DNA from: Plasmodium brasilianum
Lineage: Eukaryota; Apicomplexa; Aconoidasida; Haemosporida; Plasmodiidae
Assembly (NCBI RefSeq): GCF_023973825.1
Contig: NC_090119.1
Span: 62,001-126,000, forward strand
Length of the DNA: 64,000 nucleotides
Direction of reading: 5' to 3'
The notes under the pieces were generated by a model, which was not told the DNA's origin, did no database searches, and saw only the letters and a program-made list of their open reading frames with translations. Shown here in pieces: positions 46,249 to 57,450 of this stretch. A program made the position numbers and the translations under genes. Numbering within the stretch: position 1 is the first letter of the stretch; every line of letters starts with the position of its first letter.

Positions 46249-46997
46249 GCAAAGTGTACATGTAAAAGAATATACATAAGCCTATGAACAATAAGACAGG
46301 TTAGAGTTATGCCTTCATTTAGAAATGTATTTCTTTTCTTTTTTTTTTTTTTTTTTTTAAAGTAACCCTCTTTTCCTCTCTACGTTTTTATAAAATTTAG
46401 GAACACTTCTTCGAAAAAATTAGTATAACGAAAAGTAAGGAAGGACTGCATTAAATTATTTGCCATTTCATTGTTATAAAACTGTTATAAGGTTTTTCTT
46501 TTTCTTTTTTTTTTTTTTTTTTGTATGTGTAATATCGGTTTAACCTGAAACAACAAAAAATTGGTATCTTCCCATAGCCCTACTTTTTAGTTTATGAAAT
46601 AAGAAAAATGGGGAAACACTTAATTTTGAGAATTTTCAAAGAGTTGTTTCAATAATAATAAAAAAGATAAAATAAAATGGAGGAAAATGAAGTATACAAA
46701 GTAAACAAAATAAAGTAAATAAGGTAAAGCAAGTATTTCCCTGTTTAGGTTTTTTCCTTTTCTTAGTAATTATTTTTTTATATTAATATTTCAAAAAAAC
46801 GGCGAAAATTTTGTTATGATATATATTAACACAAAGTACGTACACCACCAGAGCCGCGTATATAATATGAAGAAGTAAACATGCATAGATATATGTATGT
46901 TCGTTCTTTTCCTTAAACAGATTTGCAAATTTTTTTATTAAAATTCTTTTTCTTTTTTTCTTTTTTAAAATAAAGGGTTGAAAATGTACTTGCACGT

Positions 46998-47160
46998 TTA
47001 AAATTTTTTTTGCCCATTTTGTTCATTTTGTCCATTTTGCCCATTTTGTCCATTTTGCCCATTTTGTCCATTTTGCCCATTTTGTCCATTTTGACCATTT
47101 TGCCCATTTTGACCATTTTGCCCATTTTGACCATTTTGCCCATTTTTCCCATTTTTTGCC
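46998..47160. repeat. CCATTTTGT/CCATTTTGC 9-base repeat
   Basis: About 17 units of CCATTTTGT, CCATTTTGC or CCATTTTGA. Variants alternate, giving an 18-base higher-order unit. It lies about 250 bases upstream of the seven-exon gene. The nine-base period keeps all frames open (NGQNGQ on one strand), which is a repeat artefact. Confidence 0.85.
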
Positions 47161-47414
47161 ATTTTTGTTCTTTTTTTGCTTCTCTGTTCCGTCATTGTTA
47201 TCTTTCTGTTTTAATGAAAGTTTGTTGTTGTTATATTTTACTAATCATCTAATTATTACTTATTTTATTTTTTTTTTTTCCCCTCTCTATATATGTACAT
47301 ATATATATGAATATATATACATTTATGAATACATACATATATGTATGTACTAAACAAGTTTAAAAAACATTTGTTGCCTTTTTTTTATCACTTGAAAAAC
47401 GTTAAGAAAGAAAG

Positions 47415-47648
47415 ATGAACCCTTATATAGATCCTTCATTAGTTTTTGCAAATATAGATGAAGATTCCGTTAAGGAAACCAGCAATTTTTTAAATAAAAA
47501 GTAAACAAAGAAAAATTTATTCTTCTCCGAATAAGTTTAAGCAGCGTATTAAGCAGCTTACTACATAATATGACTACTACTTTTTTTTTATTATAATTTC
47601 TGGGGATGAATGTTTCAAGAGCTATTTGCGTGTAATTGCTGTACTACA

Positions 47649-47687
<39 letters not shown>

Positions 47688-49787
47688 CATGCGTCTATAT
47701 ATACACACTACGCACATTCTCTATAGCGAAACTTTAGACAATTACCTTAGCTTTTACTCGTCACAACACATGTATTGTGAGCCATTGAGCGAAAGTATAA
47801 ATAACCTAAAAAACAATATAGAACTGAATAATGAACATAATTTCATGGAGTCAGAAGTTTTAAATAAAAATGAATTTTATGATATTAGTGATAATGTTTT
47901 CAGCAATCTGGGAAGAAGTCATTTGAGCAGTTTGAACTCTTTAGAGTAATACCCTTTATTTCAGTTTTTGATTCCCCATCATTTTTGAGCGTATATTTTG
48001 GGTTTACTTTTATGTTTGCAACTATGCTTACAACTGTGCTTACACTTTTGCATGTTTTCCATAAAAAGATTGCAATCCAAAAGATACCTACATCAACGTA
48101 GTTGTGTTTAAAGAAGCGTAATACTAACAGTACACGTCTTATCTTGTCGTATCTTGTCGTATCTTGTCATATTTTATTTTATGTTTTCTTTTTTTTTATT
48201 ATCTTTTTCTATATTTATACGTCCCCCCCCCTTCGAAAGGAGCGAAAACGGAAATACTACATCCGAAAATGTTCTTGAATATGTTCAGGATTTCAAGTAA
48301 TATTATTTTACCAGTTTAATCATCCCTTCATCATTTATTCTCGACCTTATATATATGTTCATAACACTTACCCCACTCCTTCCCCTTTTTGGTAAATAAT
48401 CAATTTTTAAATTTATTCTCTAGTTTAAGGCACAGTGCACAGTATTACGAAATTGAAAATATGAAAAGTTTTGAAAATAATGAAAGAGCAAAATTGCCTA
48501 ATTCAAGGGTTACTCAAATTGTTGAGGGCAAAAAAGAAGGGGGAGCAGCAAAAGAAGAGGTACTAGCAGAAGATGAGGTACTAGCAGAAGATGAGGCATT
48601 AGCAAAAGATGAGGCATTAGCAAAAGATGAAGCACTAGCAGAAGATGAGGCATTAGCAAAAGATGAAGCACTAGCAGAAGATGAGGCACTAGCAGAAGAA
48701 GAGGTAGAAGCGAAGGAATGTTCCAAAATTAAAGAAATAGATTTAACATTTCAAAATCAGAATAATTTCAGGTACATATATATGAACATAATTTTTTTTT
48801 TTTTTTTTTTTTTTCACTTTCCCTTTCATTCGAAATGGCAAAAAAAAAAAAAAAAAAATACATTTTTACTTTTATATTAATTATACAGTTGTTCAAATGA
48901 AGATGAAAATAAAAAATACAATTCGTCCTCAAGTGAATCCCTTAACTTTCCCTTAAGTTGCCAGCGTATAAAATAAGATCGTAAAAAATTAGCTGTTACA
49001 TATAATTTTTGAAGTGTATAGTTCATACATATTTTAAAATTTCGCCCTGAGTAGTTAAATGTGCACAGGCACTTGCAAACGCAGAAATATGTATACTAGT
49101 AAATATTCTTATGTACACATATACATTTATGTGTTTACATTTTTACGCGATTACACTTTTAAGCGATTACACATTTACTTCTTTACTTATTTACATCTCT
49201 ACTTCTTTACTTTTTTACCTAATTACTTATTTTTTCCCTTTTGTACGAACCAGCCGAAAATAGCGATATGATGTATGACGAATGTGCCTTAACAAACGAC
49301 TTTTTTGAAACAATTGAAAATATAAATACCAAGGTTTTTGAAAAATATAACAATTTAAAAGACGTATCTGAGAATTTAATTGACATCATAAATAGAGCAG
49401 ACTTTGAGAAAAGGATTAATAATTTACTAAATTTAAATGATAAAAATTCTCACCTCATTGACAAATTTAAGAAAAAAAGCGAAGATTGTATTCGTCAATG
49501 CCGCAAATTCGAAACGACGTCCGAAAATGTAAGAGAATTGCTCAAATTTTGCAATATATGTACATGTGAACATATGCATATACATATATATATATATATA
49601 TTATTTAGCTGATTCGTTCATGTTTTTTTTTTTTTTTATTCATCCTTTATAGCTAGTTGGTGAATGTATTAACACATTGGCAAACAGCAGCATATGCTAT
49701 GCTGAGTGGGTCTATTTGCATTCCTGTAAGGTTGACCCAGTTGACAAAGTCTTAGATGAAATAAAATTATTTATTCAAACAAGCTAA
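47415..49787 (+). CDS. conserved-looking protein of unknown function, seven exons
   Basis: Exons 47415-47500, 47727-47945, 48243-48296, 48424-48771, 48889-48965, 49254-49528 and 49653-49787. Borders are all GT..AG; exons 1-4 end in phase 2, exon 5 in phase 1, exon 6 in phase 0. The product is 397 aa. It begins MNPYIDPSLVFANID. Residues about 160-215 are a repeat of DEALAK/DEALAE (18-base DNA unit), strongly acidic and probably helical. The C-terminal 150 residues look like long amphipathic helices (FFETIENINTKVFEKYNNL, then FKKKSEDCIRQCRKFE) with several Cys, and it ends DEIKLFIQTS. No domain is recognised. A coiled-coil complex subunit is possible but unproven. Confidence 0.7.
48545..48712 (+). 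repeat. 18-base coding repeat (DEALAK/DEALAE)
   Basis: About nine copies of an 18-base unit of the form GATGAGGCATTAGCAAAA within exon 4 of the seven-exon gene. Units differ mainly at a Glu/Lys switch codon. Confidence 0.85.
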
Positions 49788-50087
49788 ACAGAGAGCAAAA
49801 AATGTTAATAAATAATTGTTTCAATTCGACACAAATATATATGCACATGCACGTGTACATGCAAACATGTACACATTTCACTTAAAAAAAAAAAAAAAGT
49901 TCCCTTTTTAGGATATGCACAATTTTTGGAAGTTAAGAGTTTGACTCATGTAAATTCGTACAAATGTACATATACATAAACACAGACATATGCATATGTA
50001 TATATATATGTATACATGTATGTATATGCATGTATTAAATTTTTTTTTTTTTTTTTTAAAAAAAAATCTCGTTCTCTTGTACATGTA
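49788..50087. other. short convergent intergenic region
   Basis: About 300 bases between the seven-exon gene (+) and the AsnRS gene (-), the tightest gene spacing I am confident of here. It contains a run of 15 A near 49884, a run of 18 T near 50040 and no gene. Confidence 0.6.
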
Positions 50088-52609
50088 CTACATGAAAAGC
50101 GAATTTGGGCACCTGGGAAAAGGAACAATATCTCGTATATTATTAATTGAAGAAATAAACATAATTAATCTATCAATACCTAACCCAAAACCTGAATGAG
50201 GAATATTTCCATATTTCCTTAGTTCTAAATAAGGGTCATATAACGCGATATTTAATTTTTTATTTTGCATTTGCTGCTTTAAAGTATTCAAATGAATTTC
50301 TCTTTCAGAGCCTCCTACAATTTCACCAACATCAGGAAAAATTATATCCATACAAGACACCGTTCTTTTATCTTCATTTAATTTCATATAAAAGGGCTTA
50401 ATATCATATGGATAATTTATTATAACTACAGGAGATTTAAAATATACATTTGTCAAAAATTTTTGCTCTTCAAAAGATAAGTCGTTACCACATGATGATA
50501 AATTAGATAGTCGATTTTCCTTTTTGACAATATGTACTGCTTCATCATATGTAATTACAACAAATTTTTTGTTTAAAATGTCTTCTAACTTCTTTTTTAT
50601 ATTTTTATCATGATTTTCATTTAAGTATTCTATATCATCAGATTTATATAAAGCAAACTTAATCATCTCTTTTATATACTCTTCGGATAATGAAATAATA
50701 TTATTTAAATTAGAAAATGCTAGTTCTACTTCTAGCATTAAGAATTCATTTAAATGTCTAAAGGTATTTGAGTTTTCCGCTCTAAATGACTGATTAATTG
50801 TGAATACATCTCCCATAGAACAACACAGACATTCTAATGTTAGTTGACTGGACACATTTAAGAAACATGGTTTCTTAAAAAAATCTTTTTCAAAAATTTT
50901 GTTTTCACGATAATTTTGATGATGCAGAGGATGAGAAGGAGAAGGATGATACTCTTCTTCATTTGTATTGTTACATATAGTTTGTGGTGCTCTCCTTATT
51001 TCGTTATCCTCTTTTTTTTCCTCTTTACTCTCTCCATTTAACAGGGTGGTTGCGTAAAATAATTTCCCTCCCCCTTCACAGTCATTACTTGTTAAAATAG
51101 GCGTATTAATATATGTACAGTTTTTTTTTCTAAAATAGTTAAACGTTTCAACAATTATATCAGATTTTAATCTGAATATGCTACTATACAATTTTGTCCT
51201 TGCCCTTAAATGAGGGAAATTCCTTAGGTATTTTTTGGTGTGATATTTTTTTGATATCATATAGTAGTCTGCCTTATATTTGCATCGTTGTGTGCATTGG
51301 CCTTTTTCACTATTTTCAACAAAACTGCTATCACTGGGGCTCTTTTTTTGTTGGCTGCCTTTTATATATGCGCTTCTAACGTTTGGCTTGTCATCCGTCT
51401 TACTCCTACCATTGTGTACTTTTTCATTGCTTTCGTTCTCACCATTTTCGTTCTCACCATTTTCGTTCTCACCATTTTCGTTCTCACCATTTTCGTTCTC
51501 ATCATTTTCGTTCTCACCATTTTTGTTCTCACCATTTTCGTCCTCACTATTTTTGTCCTCACTATTTTGGTTATAGTTGTTTTCCTTTTCGTTTATTTGC
51601 TTGAACAGTTTTACATAATGTTCTTTTGATGAGTCATATACGCACAATTCTACTTTCTGCTTTTTCCCTATGGAATACTTCAGTTCGCCTAAGCATTCTA
51701 TAGCATCATCTGTTGATGTTTTTAAAACTTCTTCATAATTTGAAATACTTGCATCAATTACCACTTGCAAGTTTTTAAAATAGGAACCATCATTGATATC
51801 AATAAAAACAAAGCGATTTTTTCCAACAGTTCTAACTGATTTAATCCATCCGTATATTTTGAAATACCCCCGTATTTCAGTGTCGTTGAATTCTATTTTA
51901 AACAGGTCTTTTATTTTTGTTCTCTCAACTGAGGAAACGGAACAGCAAAAAACAAAAAAAAAAAAACAAAAAAAAAAATTATGTACGTTCATAAAATTAG
52001 GAAATTAAGAGTTGCCGAGCACAACATTTACACACACATGACATACGTAACATGTAATGGCTAGCTGCTCATAATGGTACAAAATGGAGTTTTTTTTTTC
52101 TTTTTTTTTTATTCATTTATTTTATTCATTTATTTTATTCATTTATTTTATTCATTTATTTTATTCATTTATTTTATTCATTTATTTTATTCATTTATTT
52201 AATTTATTTACTTATTTATTTTATTTATTTATTTTATTTATTTATAATTATTGTTTTTAATTAATTTATTTTTTCCTTTATGTTCGCTTTATTGTTGTCC
52301 GTCTTTACTATTTCTCGAACAAAACAGGTAACACTTAACCCTAGGTTTATGAAAGAAAAAGCTGCTATTTAAGCCCCTGTTAAATGTAGATATCATTTTA
52401 ACGTTATTCTTTAAAAAAAATGAGTTGCTCATAAACTTTCTGCTTATTTTCCATCCCTTGAACATTAACTTACATTTCCTGAACAAGTCATGTGATAAGC
52501 TTTTCTTATTTTTTATTATTGTTTTGTTTTTTTTAATACATTTGGCTAGTAAAGTTAAAAGTGCGATTAAATGGATTAAATGAATTATATAGATCAAAGG
52601 AATTCTCAT
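50088..52609 (-). CDS. AsnRS: asparaginyl-tRNA synthetase, apicoplast-targeted, two exons
   Basis: Class IIb synthetase charging tRNA-Asn. Exon 1, 52609-52309, encodes the first 100 residues; exon 2 runs 51928-50088; the join is phase 1, GT..AG, 713 aa. Exon 1 is a textbook bipartite apicoplast leader: a hydrophobic signal segment (IHLIHLIALLTLLAKC, residues about 8-24) then a Lys/Asn/Ser-rich, nearly acid-free transit region. Exon 2 has the OB-fold anticodon domain (IRGYFKIYGWIKSVRTVGKN), an Asn/Glu repeat insertion, class II motif 2 (SFRAENSNTFRHLNEF, near 478) and motif 3 (GFGLGIDRLIMF, near 696). Reading exon 2 upstream without splicing would give a false Phe-rich leader from the intron's T tract. 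The end, PRCPNSLF, matches the family's end. Confidence 0.93.
51420..51560 (-). repeat. 15-base coding repeat (ENENG) in AsnRS
   Basis: About eight copies of a 15-base unit (TTTTCGTTCTCACCA on the plus strand) encode NGENE repeats in a surface insertion between the anticodon and catalytic domains. Confidence 0.85.
52100..52250. repeat. TTTATTTTATTCA 13-base repeat in AsnRS intron
   Basis: About seven copies of TTTATTTTATTCA followed by TTTATTTTATTTA variants fill the middle of the AsnRS intron (51929-52308). Confidence 0.85.
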
Positions 52610-53499
52610 TAAAAAAGTAGCATAAATGAGAAATATGCAAAGTTAAAAAAGGAAGTGCTTTATTATGTTACATATCGATTATTTAATTATAATTCAATTT
52701 TGTAATTTTATAGGCATATTTTACTATCTTTTTTTTAATTTTTTTACATTTTTTGTTAGAGAATTTTGCCTCATTGTTCCGCTTGAACATGTCATACGTT
52801 TTATTCTTATTTTTGTAAATTATACATACAATTGGGCAAAAAAAAAAAAAAAAAATAAAAATAAAAATAAAAATTACTAAATAAATAAATAAATAAAAAA
52901 TAATAAATTAAAAAAGATATTTTATTCTAAAATTATTTCTGGTTTACCTAAACAGTTATTTGCATGTATGCACGTAAGTTACTGTTTACTTTTAATAATA
53001 GGAGGTAATTTATTAAACACATATGAACAGATTAAAAGAGGATAAACAACATAAAAAAAAATAAAATAAAATAATAAACAAAAAACAAATGCATATTTGT
53101 TTCCATTTGGGAGAAGAAACATGTACAGTTTTAAAAATAAGTTCTTTTTTTTTTTTTTTTTTTTTTCTTTACACGTATGAAAAAACAGTTTATTCAACAA
53201 AATACATAAAATGTATGGCAAATATGTATGCAAAATTTGCTACAAAAAATGTGGTAAAAGATACGCTAAAAGATGCATCAAAAGCACCAAAAAATACAAA
53301 GGGGGGAAATAATGGCAGAAACAAAACAAAAGCATAAGAAAAAGTACAACAGAACAGGAAAGAATAATTAAAAATGGAAAGATACACATGTGTACACGTT
53401 CGTATAAACATATATATATATTAATGCAGATAAATGTATATAGGTCATTCCACACACACACACACACACACACGTGTGCATGCGAAACCACGTGTAACG
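52610..53499. other. intergenic region between AsnRS and the EME1-like gene
   Basis: AT-rich sequence with a 23-T run near 53144-53166 and a CA repeat near 53450-53473. A 40-codon plus-strand open frame from the ATG at 53215 has fairly natural composition but no support beyond that. Confidence 0.5.
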
Positions 53500-54693
53500 C
53501 TATGAAACAAAATTGTCAGGCATCGCATAAGGTGAAAACACCCTATAAATTTTTCTTGAGAGAGCTTTACCTAACTTTCTATCCCCGTAGGAGGAGCTTA
53601 CAACTAAATCTTTTAAGCACTCTTCATCATTTATTTTTTTAAAATGCATAATCAAATCAAAGGGTGTACTGAACACTTCAGCTATTTTTATGGAAATGTC
53701 TTCAGATATACCGCTTATTTGCATTAACTGAGATGTCCATGTAGAATAATTTTTATTTTCATTATGGTTAGTATTTTTCAAATTATTCTTCATACCTGTT
53801 GGTTTAACTTTGAAAAAGGAATTCAGTTTTCTTATTTTCGATTGATACAAATATTTACAACATTTAAATATATATTTATGTAAATTAATGGTGTTTTCCA
53901 TTTCTACTGCATCCACATGATAACGTATTAGTAATGCCGCAATGAGGCTATCGAAATCTTTATTATTAATTATTATATCTTCATTCTTATTTTTCTTTTG
54001 CATTTTTTTATTTTGCTCATTATAATCTGTTCTATTTAAAATTTCTCGAATACCAATAAATATACATAGAATTCTTACATTTATGTACTCTTTTTGTAAC
54101 TTTTCTATTTTAAAAAATATGTTTTCCTTTTCATTATTGTATTGATACTCTAAATAATTTTCATCAATAATTAATAATATTAAAGCGAGAAAGGAATATT
54201 TCTCATCAAATTTAGTGAGGTCTTCTTCTGAACAAGTGATATCGTTGTTTTCATAAGGGCCTAGGCCATTATTATTATACTTATTATTGCATTTATTACC
54301 GATGTTGCAATTGCTGCTACTATTACAATTGCTGCTACTATTACAATTGCTGCTACTATTACAATTGCTGCTACTATTACAATTGCTGCTTCTATTACAA
54401 TTGTTAGTAATACTACGATTACTGCTATTGTTGCAAATATTATTAATAATTTCTTTTCTCTTTTCGTTAATCAACGCGAAGTGGGATTTATACGGATAAT
54501 TTGTATAAATAAAACACGTGTTGTCAAAAAAGGTTGGATGTTCATCTATTTCAAAATTTTCAAAATTTAGCATTTCGCTGTATTTTGTATCGTTCTTATC
54601 ATTCTCTTCCTCATTTTTTAAAAACAATTTTAAAGCCTCGTAAATTTTGCTTCCTTTTAAGTCCTCACTAAAAATTATTTTTATCTTTTCCAT
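53500..54693 (-). CDS. EME1-like XPF/MUS81-family protein
   Basis: Probable non-catalytic partner of MUS81, a structure-specific nuclease acting on stalled forks and recombination intermediates. The N-terminal 300 residues follow the degenerate XPF nuclease fold: KIKIIFSEDLKGSKIYEAL at the start, a strand-like LALILLIIDENYLEYQ, then VRILCIFIGIREILN and VDAVEMENTINLHKYI. No ERK-x3-D catalytic motif is seen, as expected for EME1 but not MUS81. The last 90 residues are a helix-hairpin-helix pair opening with WTSQLMQISGISEDISIKIA and FSTPFDLIMHF. An Asn/Ser repeat of 15-base units sits near residues 98-130. The single exon gives 397 aa. ERCC1-like identity is the main alternative. Confidence 0.65.
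   Translation of the reverse strand: MEKIKIIFSEDLKGSKIYEALKLFLKNEEENDKNDTKYSEMLNFENFEIDEHPTFFDNTCFIYTNYPYKSHFALINEKRKEIINNICNNSSNRSITNNCNRSSNCNSSSNCNSSSNCNSSSNCNSSSNCNIGNKCNNKYNNNGLGPYENNDITCSEEDLTKFDEKYSFLALILLIIDENYLEYQYNNEKENIFFKIEKLQKEYINVRILCIFIGIREILNRTDYNEQNKKMQKKNKNEDIIINNKDFDSLIAALLIRYHVDAVEMENTINLHKYIFKCCKYLYQSKIRKLNSFFKVKPTGMKNNLKNTNHNENKNYSTWTSQLMQISGISEDISIKIAEVFSTPFDLIMHFKKINDEECLKDLVVSSSYGDRKLGKALSRKIYRVFSPYAMPDNFVS
54305..54405 (-). repeat. 15-base coding repeat (NCNSS) in the EME1-like gene
   Basis: Five to six units of TTGCTGCTACTATTACAA on the plus strand, overlapping with a 15-base period, encode CNSSS/NCNSS repeats. Confidence 0.8.
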
Positions 54694-55857
54694 TTGGAAA
54701 TAATCAGTCTTTTTTTTTTTTTTTTTTTAAAAAGAAAAGGCTAATTTTTTGTTTTGTTTTTCTTATTTTCTCATTTGTGATAGACAGATGGAGGAGAAGT
54801 GATATTATTTTTTAATAAATTTGGCAGGTAAATATGAATGTGTTTCCTTTTTTTTTTCACTTTTTTGTGCTCTTTTTTTTTCCAACTTTTTTTGCAATTT
54901 TACTTTTTATTTGTGAAGCAAAATGTTCAGATAACACATTGTCAAAAAAAAAAAAAAATAAAATAAAATAAAATAAATATAAGTAGTGTATATATATATG
55001 TACATATACTTAAAACATAATTTAAGGGGTACCTTTTTTTGAACAATGTTGCAAAATAAAACAGTAAATGTTCGATGTGTTTAACGTACCAAGTGTAGCA
55101 ACATTTTAATAATACAATTATTACGTCCAATTTATGAACTTGTGTGCTAATGTTTCTCTTTAGCAAAAACCAGCAGCATAATAGTGCAAAAAAAAAAAAA
55201 TAAAATAAAATAATAAATAAACACACAAGCAGATAACAAACAGATAAACAAACAGATAAGCAAATACTCAAATGCACATACGAACAAATATGCGAGTGCA
55301 TACATAGCATTTTCAAAGCTATGTATTACATTTTTTTGGGAAAAGTGTTACATTTGTGCTACGCCAAGGTGTGCAGTCATATTATGCTTTTTTCTCATTC
55401 ATCCATGTAATAATTGCTCTTTTCATTTTTCCTTCTATGGCATATTATTTCACGTATTAAATGAAGCATTGCGTTTGTACCTAGGTACGTATTGTATATA
55501 TGAATATATATAAATATGTGCACATCCATATATATTCATATACTACATTAACGTTAAAGAACATTCATTGTAGCTACAAAAAAAAAAAGAAAAAAAAGAA
55601 AAAAAAGAAAAAAAAAAGAATGAATGAACAAACGACATGATTTGTTCCCCTCTTAACATATTTGCTACATCCTATAAAATTAATATTTGAAAGTTTCTCC
55701 TTATCGACACACATAGTAATATTTAAAAAGTGCTTATTATATATAAACAACAACTGCGTTAGCTGCTTTCATTTTATAATCGTGTACAATTCTTATGCTA
55801 CGAAAAAATAAAAAGGGCCAATGGTAGACACTGCAGCATATTTTCATTCAACTTTCA
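54694..55857. other. intergenic region upstream of the EME1-like gene
   Basis: Divergent upstream region with T-rich tracts, AAATAAAAT-type runs near 54957-54975 and a GAAAAAA repeat near 55575-55618. No supported gene. Confidence 0.5.
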
Positions 55858-56496
55858 ATGGGATTAAAAGGAAAATGGTGGAGAGTCGAAAAAGGTATAT
55901 ATTCATTTGATTCAGCAGGGCGTATGCATGCATACATACATACATACATGCGTGTATATATATATATATATTTATGTCTGTATACATAAATATGTATATA
56001 CTTAAAACGTGTACGTAATAATATAAATGTATTTCCACTCAAATTAACAAAAAACAGATCTACTTTCAAATGAAGTTATCCTCAATAAGATATTGTAAAA
56101 CAATGATAAATGTGTATTTTATTAAAAAAGGGTGCTACCACATGGTGGTTTATATATTTATGTACGTGTATGTATCTATATTTTTTTTTTTTTTTTTTTG
56201 GCTGATTGCTAATTCTTTCATTTGTACTAGCTTACTAAAAAGAAAACTCTAAAATTTTTTTGTAATCATATATTTTAGCATATATTATGACTAAACGAAA
56301 TACATTTAGCAGCGCTCAAATATTATGAATTATCTTTTTTATTTCACCAATTTAGTTATATATATATGTATATATATTTTTTTTTTTTCTTTTTAGTTTA
56401 TTCGAAAATATTGGCTCCCTTATCCTCTCTCAAAAATATAGAGGTTAGACGTTATATATATGTATGGCTCGAAATTGGAACTATTGCTTTGAATGG

Positions 56497-56527
<31 letters not shown>

Positions 56528-57450
56528 AAAAAAGGAAATAGGAGGTACCAAATAGAAAGTAGTAAAAAAATTAACTAAATGTACAAATGCATTAATTAAA
56601 AATACCATAAACCTTCTGAATACTTTAAATGAAGAAGAGTTCTTGACAGTATTTAAAATTAATTTTATGAAAGAACAGGTGTTCTTGTTTTATGCACAAC
56701 AAAAAAGTGTATAGAAAAAAAAAAAAAAGTGAAGCTGAATTTTATATATTTTGCGTTACAGGAATTTTTGTTTTTTTTGCATGTTTATATTTTTGTTTTA
56801 TTGTTATTACATTTTTGTACATATAAGGAAATGTATACATATATGTAAGTATAATTTAATGAACAGATGTACATAATATATGCATATATATAAATACTGA
56901 TGTTCCAATTACGATTTTGTTGACGAGCTCCTGGTTAATTGGAAGGCCAACGTGTTCAATCTCGTGGCTTATATATAATTATTTTTACGTTATATATACA
57001 TATATATATACGTTGTTTAATTTTTTTTTCTCTCCCCCCCTTTTTTATATTTATTTCCTTATTAACTATAGCAAAAGTAGAATTAATATGTTAATATTTG
57101 CTTAGTCTTTATTTCGTTTATTTTTATTTTAATAATTTTGTTTTATTTTAATAATTTTGCTTTATTTTGATATATTTTGATATATTTTGCTTTATTTTGA
57201 TATATTTTGATATATTTTGCTTTATTTTGATATATTTTGATATGTTTTGATATATTTTGATATGTTTTGATATATTTTGTTTTAATTTTATATTTCATAG
57301 AAAAAAAAAAAAAGAAAAAAAGGAACATTATATTTATAGGAACTTTTACGTGATATCAGTGTTCGAACAGTTACGTACAAATGCAGGACTAAGTATGCTT
57401 CATCAATTTTACAAATATATGGACATGAGTATATATATATGTATGTATAA
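55858..57450 (+). CDS. probable small multi-exon gene, function unknown
   Basis: A phase-consistent model joins 55858-55894, 56058-56094, 56397-56443, 56563-56678, 56928-56963 and 57340-57450 (phases 1,2,1,0,0) into 127 aa: start MGLKGKWWRVEK, then DLLSNEVILNKI, FLFENIGSLILSQKYR, KLTKCTNALIKNTINLLNTL, LLVNWKANVFNL and a last exon beginning ELLRDISVRTVTYKC. Borders are GT..AG and the segments lack the Phe/Ile bias of antisense noise. Weak points: the intron before exon 4 has poly(A), not a pyrimidine tract, at its acceptor; exon 5 is tiny; and an alternative start at 56070 (MKLSSIRY) can also be joined to exon 3. I recognise no domain. The gene lies just upstream of RNA polymerase I on the same strand. 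Confidence 0.4.
57130..57290. repeat. TTTTGATATATTTTGCTTTA repeat
   Basis: About ten units of ATTTTGATAT with interspersed TTGCTTT, giving a 10-base basic period and a higher order of about 30. It lies within the last intron of the proposed small gene. Confidence 0.8.

Larger units (their letters stand above)
44354..47414. other. 3-kb intergenic region rich in simple repeats
   Basis: Divergent region between PI4K (-) and the seven-exon gene (+). It holds, in order, a 12-base repeat (44390-44465), a pyrimidine-rich stretch and CCTTTTTTATTTTTTT repeat (45130-45295), an ATACATAT repeat (46105-46245) and a 9-base repeat (46998-47160). Long open frames here are Phe/Ser/Leu or Tyr/Ile/His strings arising from the repeats; I see no gene. 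Confidence 0.55.

Noticed and set aside
46079..46291. Tyr/Ile/His-rich frames on both strands
   Set aside because: Translations of the ATACATAT microsatellite.
51929..51992. Phe-rich signal-peptide-like N terminus for AsnRS
   Set aside because: It is the pyrimidine tract of the intron ending CCTCAG; exon 1 supplies a proper apicoplast leader in phase.
53215..53337. 40-codon plus-strand frame (start MANMYAKFATKN)
   Set aside because: Natural composition but very short, alternative frames equally open, no homologue recognised.
56905..56975. tRNA at the G+C-richer spot (D-loop-like TGGTTAATTGG and T-loop-like TTCAATC)
   Set aside because: The two boxes are only about 18 bases apart, with no acceptor or anticodon stem; read instead as a short exon candidate.
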